From a virus: a stretch of 33,229 nucleotides of DNA. The translations under genes were made by a program, and so were the position numbers. Location: positions 1-33,229 of IMG/VR virus record IMGVR_UViG_3300009091_000039; one strand, written 5' to 3'. This document shows, piece after piece, positions 31,352-33,229 of this stretch; position 1 is the first letter of the stretch; every line of letters starts with the position of its first letter. Below the pieces are notes generated by a model that saw only the letters and a program-made list of their open reading frames with translations, was not told where the DNA came from and made no database searches.

Positions 31352-31722
31352 TGTTTGAAAAGAAAAAAGAAATCAAGACAGACCTTGAACTTGAAGATGA
31401 TGTTTCTGATTTCTGGAAACAGCACAGGAATGAACAACAGGAAAGAAGAATGAAAAGACTTCCCAGAAGGGTGTCCATCATTTATGACCTTCAGAAGTTT
31501 GGTTTCAAAATTCAGAAGCTGACTGAATTCCAGTTCAGAATCACAAAGGATGGTTCAGACTTTGCTTTTGACATTTATCCAATTCATATGCTTTACCACA
31601 ACACCACAACTGGAAGAAGGGGTGAAATCAGGGGTGAAGTCAGACTGATTCCTTTTGTCAGAAATTGCTTCAGCAATCACAGGAAGGAAAGGATGACAGA
31701 TGTCAAGAAAAAACTTCAGTGA
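31348..31722 (+). CDS. Uncharacterised basic protein
   Basis: 124 residues. ATG 31348 or 31351 (the second has better spacing from AAAGGGG). After an acidic start comes 'RRVSIIYDLQKFGFKIQKLT', 'FQFRIT-DGS', then 'FDIYPIHMLYHN' and a Gly/Arg turn. Resembles small phage proteins with 'FQ-RI...DIYP' of unknown role. Overlaps the next gene by 23 bases. Confidence 0.65.
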   Translation: MMFEKKKEIKTDLELEDDVSDFWKQHRNEQQERRMKRLPRRVSIIYDLQKFGFKIQKLTEFQFRITKDGSDFAFDIYPIHMLYHNTTTGRRGEIRGEVRLIPFVRNCFSNHRKERMTDVKKKLQ

Positions 31723-31903
31723 AGAAAAAAGAAAAATGTTCAGACTGAAAGAAAGGATGGAAGAATTCAGGGACAAACTTGAAGCTGAAGGGTGCATCAT
31801 CATCAGGTCTGGATATATTTCACAAAGCACTTACAGAAATTATGGTTTCAAATATGGAATTGTGTTCAGAGAAAAACTAAAACAAAAAGGAACAAAAAAA
31901 TGA
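31700..31903 (+). CDS. Small uncharacterised protein
   Basis: 67 residues; ATG with AAAGGATGACAG upstream. Basic helix at the N-terminus then 'CIIIRSGYISQSTYRNYGFK'. Overlaps the previous gene by 23 bases and the exonuclease start by 4. Not recognised. Confidence 0.6.
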   Translation: MSRKNFSEEKRKMFRLKERMEEFRDKLEAEGCIIIRSGYISQSTYRNYGFKYGIVFREKLKQKGTKK

Positions 31904-32508
31904 AAATGAAATTGTGTTTTGCTGATCTGGAAACAACTGGGGTTGACCCAAAGGTGAATGCAATCATTCAGATCAGTGGAAAGATTGTCTTCCTTGAAGA
32001 AGGGACGCCTGTTGAAAAAGAGAAATTCAACTTTCTGGTCAGACCATTCATGAAAAAGGTGATTGAACCTGAAGCACTGAAGGTCAACAACAGATCAGAA
32101 GAAGAAATCATGAAGTTCCCAGCACCTTCTGTTGCTTTCTCAAAGCTGAAGGAAATATTCAATGCACATTGTGAACAATACAACAAACAAGACAAGATGT
32201 TTTTTGTTGGTTACAATTCAAGATTTGACTATGACTTCTTAAGAAGGTTCTGGGAAGACTTCAATGACAATTATTTCGGTTCATATTTCTGGACACCACC
32301 AGTGGATGTGATGAACATGGCAATTGTCCAGCTGATGAAAGAAAGACAATCACTTCCAAACTTCAAGCTGGGGACTGTTGCTGATCACCTGAAGATCACA
32401 GCTGATGGTCAGCTTCATGATGCAATGACAGACATCAACCTGACAGAAAAAATTTTCTTTCATTTATATTTAGGGTTGAGGAACAATCTTGAACGTGGTG
32501 TCATATGA
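31900..32508 (+). CDS. DnaQ-like DEDDh 3'-5' exonuclease
   Basis: 202 residues. ATG 31900 is preceded by AAAAAGGAACAAAAAA; upstream in-frame codons lie in the previous gene. Motif I 'FADLETTGVDP', motif II 'FVGYNSRFDYDFL' and motif III 'QLHDAMTDINLTEKI' (His and Asp five residues apart) give the four acidic residues and His of the DEDDh group. It may proofread or process ends for replication and Bet-mediated recombination. ATGA overlap with the next gene. Confidence 0.85.
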   Translation: MKMKLCFADLETTGVDPKVNAIIQISGKIVFLEEGTPVEKEKFNFLVRPFMKKVIEPEALKVNNRSEEEIMKFPAPSVAFSKLKEIFNAHCEQYNKQDKMFFVGYNSRFDYDFLRRFWEDFNDNYFGSYFWTPPVDVMNMAIVQLMKERQSLPNFKLGTVADHLKITADGQLHDAMTDINLTEKIFFHLYLGLRNNLERGVI

Positions 32509-32900
32509 AAACACTGAACATTGATTTGAGATTTTTACCAAAGGATGTGATGATGGTTGATGAAGTTGACCAGCTTTATTCAGCTGAACTGAAAAGGGTC
32601 AATGGTGGAAAAGCTTTTGAAAGGTTTCTTCACAAATGGTCTTATTGGCTGGATGAATCTTCCCTGAAGCTGAAAGATTCAGACTGGGATGCATGGGTCA
32701 ATCATTGTCTGTTCAAGATCAGGATTGAAAATGACCCCAAAGAAGTCAGGAAGCTGATGCACAGAAAGGACTTTCAGATTGCTTCAGCACTTGCAATCCC
32801 AGAAAAGATTCTTCTGGTCAGCATCAAAGCACAACAGCTGAAAGTTCCATGGGGACTTTGTTATCACAGAATGCATGAAGCAAAAGCAATCAAATATTAA
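32505..32900 (+). CDS. Uncharacterised protein
   Basis: 131 residues; ATG overlaps the exonuclease stop and lacks a strong ribosome binding site. Helical, with several Trp ('FLHKWSYWLDESSLKLKDSD', 'WDAWVNHCLF'). Not recognised; may be a partner of the exonuclease. Confidence 0.65.
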   Translation: MKTLNIDLRFLPKDVMMVDEVDQLYSAELKRVNGGKAFERFLHKWSYWLDESSLKLKDSDWDAWVNHCLFKIRIENDPKEVRKLMHRKDFQIASALAIPEKILLVSIKAQQLKVPWGLCYHRMHEAKAIKY

Positions 32901-32917
32901 TCAGAAAGGAAAAATAA

Positions 32918-33184
32918 ATGATAAAAATTTTCATCAGATTTGTCCCAGCAAGTTTTGTTTATTTGGCTGGGTTTGAACTTCTAAGACATGCAACCATGGG
33001 GAAATATTCTTCACAGGAAGTCCCAGCACTGAAGATGGTGGATGCACTTGACAGGTGGTATGAAGACAGGTTGAAAAAGAAGAAAGAAGATTCCAACTTC
33101 TGGAACTGGGTTTTGTTTGGGGTCATGGTTGTCATTGTCATTTCACTGGTGATGACTGGACTTCAAAGATGGGGTGTCATATGA
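32918..33184 (+). CDS. Small membrane protein
   Basis: 88 residues; ATG with AAAGGAAAAATAA upstream. A weakly hydrophobic start (IFIRFVPASFVYLAGF) and a clear membrane segment near the C-terminus (WVLFGVMVVIVISLVM) flank a charged region. Function unknown. Confidence 0.65.
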   Translation: MIKIFIRFVPASFVYLAGFELLRHATMGKYSSQEVPALKMVDALDRWYEDRLKKKKEDSNFWNWVLFGVMVVIVISLVMTGLQRWGVI

Positions 33185-33229
33185 AAGCATCAGGACAAAA
33201 ACTGACCAGACACAAAAGACTTCACAGAA
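33181..33229 (+). CDS. Start of a further gene (3' partial)
   Basis: ATG 33181 overlaps the previous stop (ATGA) and stays open for 16 codons to the window edge: MKASGQKLTRHKRLHR. Too short to identify. Confidence 0.35.
   Translation, partial: MKASGQKLTRHKRLHR

Noticed and set aside
31792-31899. Upstream extension of the DnaQ-like exonuclease
   Set aside because: Overlaps the preceding gene out of frame; ATG 31900 has the Shine-Dalgarno and brings motif I to the expected distance from the start.
1-33229. tRNA genes
   Set aside because: Almost no CG and no TTCGA-type T-loop outside coding context (the one near 7115 is inside the glycosyltransferase gene); no cloverleaf seen by eye.

Overview
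The window is about 33 kb of a tailed double-stranded DNA bacteriophage (or prophage) with long-tail, siphovirus-like gene content. Every gene I can support is on the + strand, most neighbours overlap by 1-8 bases or sit a few bases apart, and most starts have an AAAGGA/AAGGAA-type Shine-Dalgarno sequence. The window begins inside one gene and ends just inside another, so large terminase, portal, integrase and the rest of replication lie outside. The host was probably a diderm (Gram-negative) bacterium. A lipoprotein-plus-membrane-anchor protein resembling a unimolecular spanin sits in the lysis block, and three fibre-like proteins carry Sec signal peptides ending in Ala-Gln, a style common in the Bacteroidota/Ignavibacteriota group. 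The host assignment is inference.

Layout. (1) 1-5.2 kb, head: C-terminal part of a minor head protein carrying an HExxH metallopeptidase-like domain, a small Cys protein, a GP20-type scaffold, a P22-like major capsid protein, a small decoration-like protein, a gp6-like connector with an inserted domain, a head-closure-like protein and a fibre-tail-adaptor-like protein. (2) 5.2-13.2 kb, virion accessory and fibre block: a small structural protein, a SAM methyltransferase, a GT-A-type glycosyltransferase, an 891-aa fibre built of about 25 repeats of 22 residues, and two fibre/spike-like proteins with signal peptides. (3) 13.2-15.7 kb, lysis-like block: three membrane proteins including a holin candidate, a spanin candidate, an unknown protein and a DUF5675-like protein. 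(4) 15.7-23.3 kb, tail: HK97 gp10-like protein, gp17-like tail completion, tail tube, tail assembly chaperones joined by a -1 frameshift site, tape measure, two baseplate/tail-tip proteins and another signal-peptide fibre. A strong terminator closes this block. (5) 23.3-33.2 kb, replication/recombination and small early-type genes: DUF932-like protein, an HTH regulator, a Bet/RecT annealase, a YdaU-like replication protein, a winged-helix protein, a DnaQ-type exonuclease and many small unknowns.

The most unusual signals are these. The repeat motif of the giant fibre recurs as a short C-terminal tail on two other tail proteins. Three fibre proteins have signal peptides. DNA words CG, GAG/CTC and GCC/GGC are almost absent from both strands, with exceptions concentrated in a few genes. 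There are several nested or competing RNA hairpins, including one after the capsid gene and a complex one ahead of the YdaU-like gene. Fibre and lysis genes lie between the head and tail modules, an atypical order.
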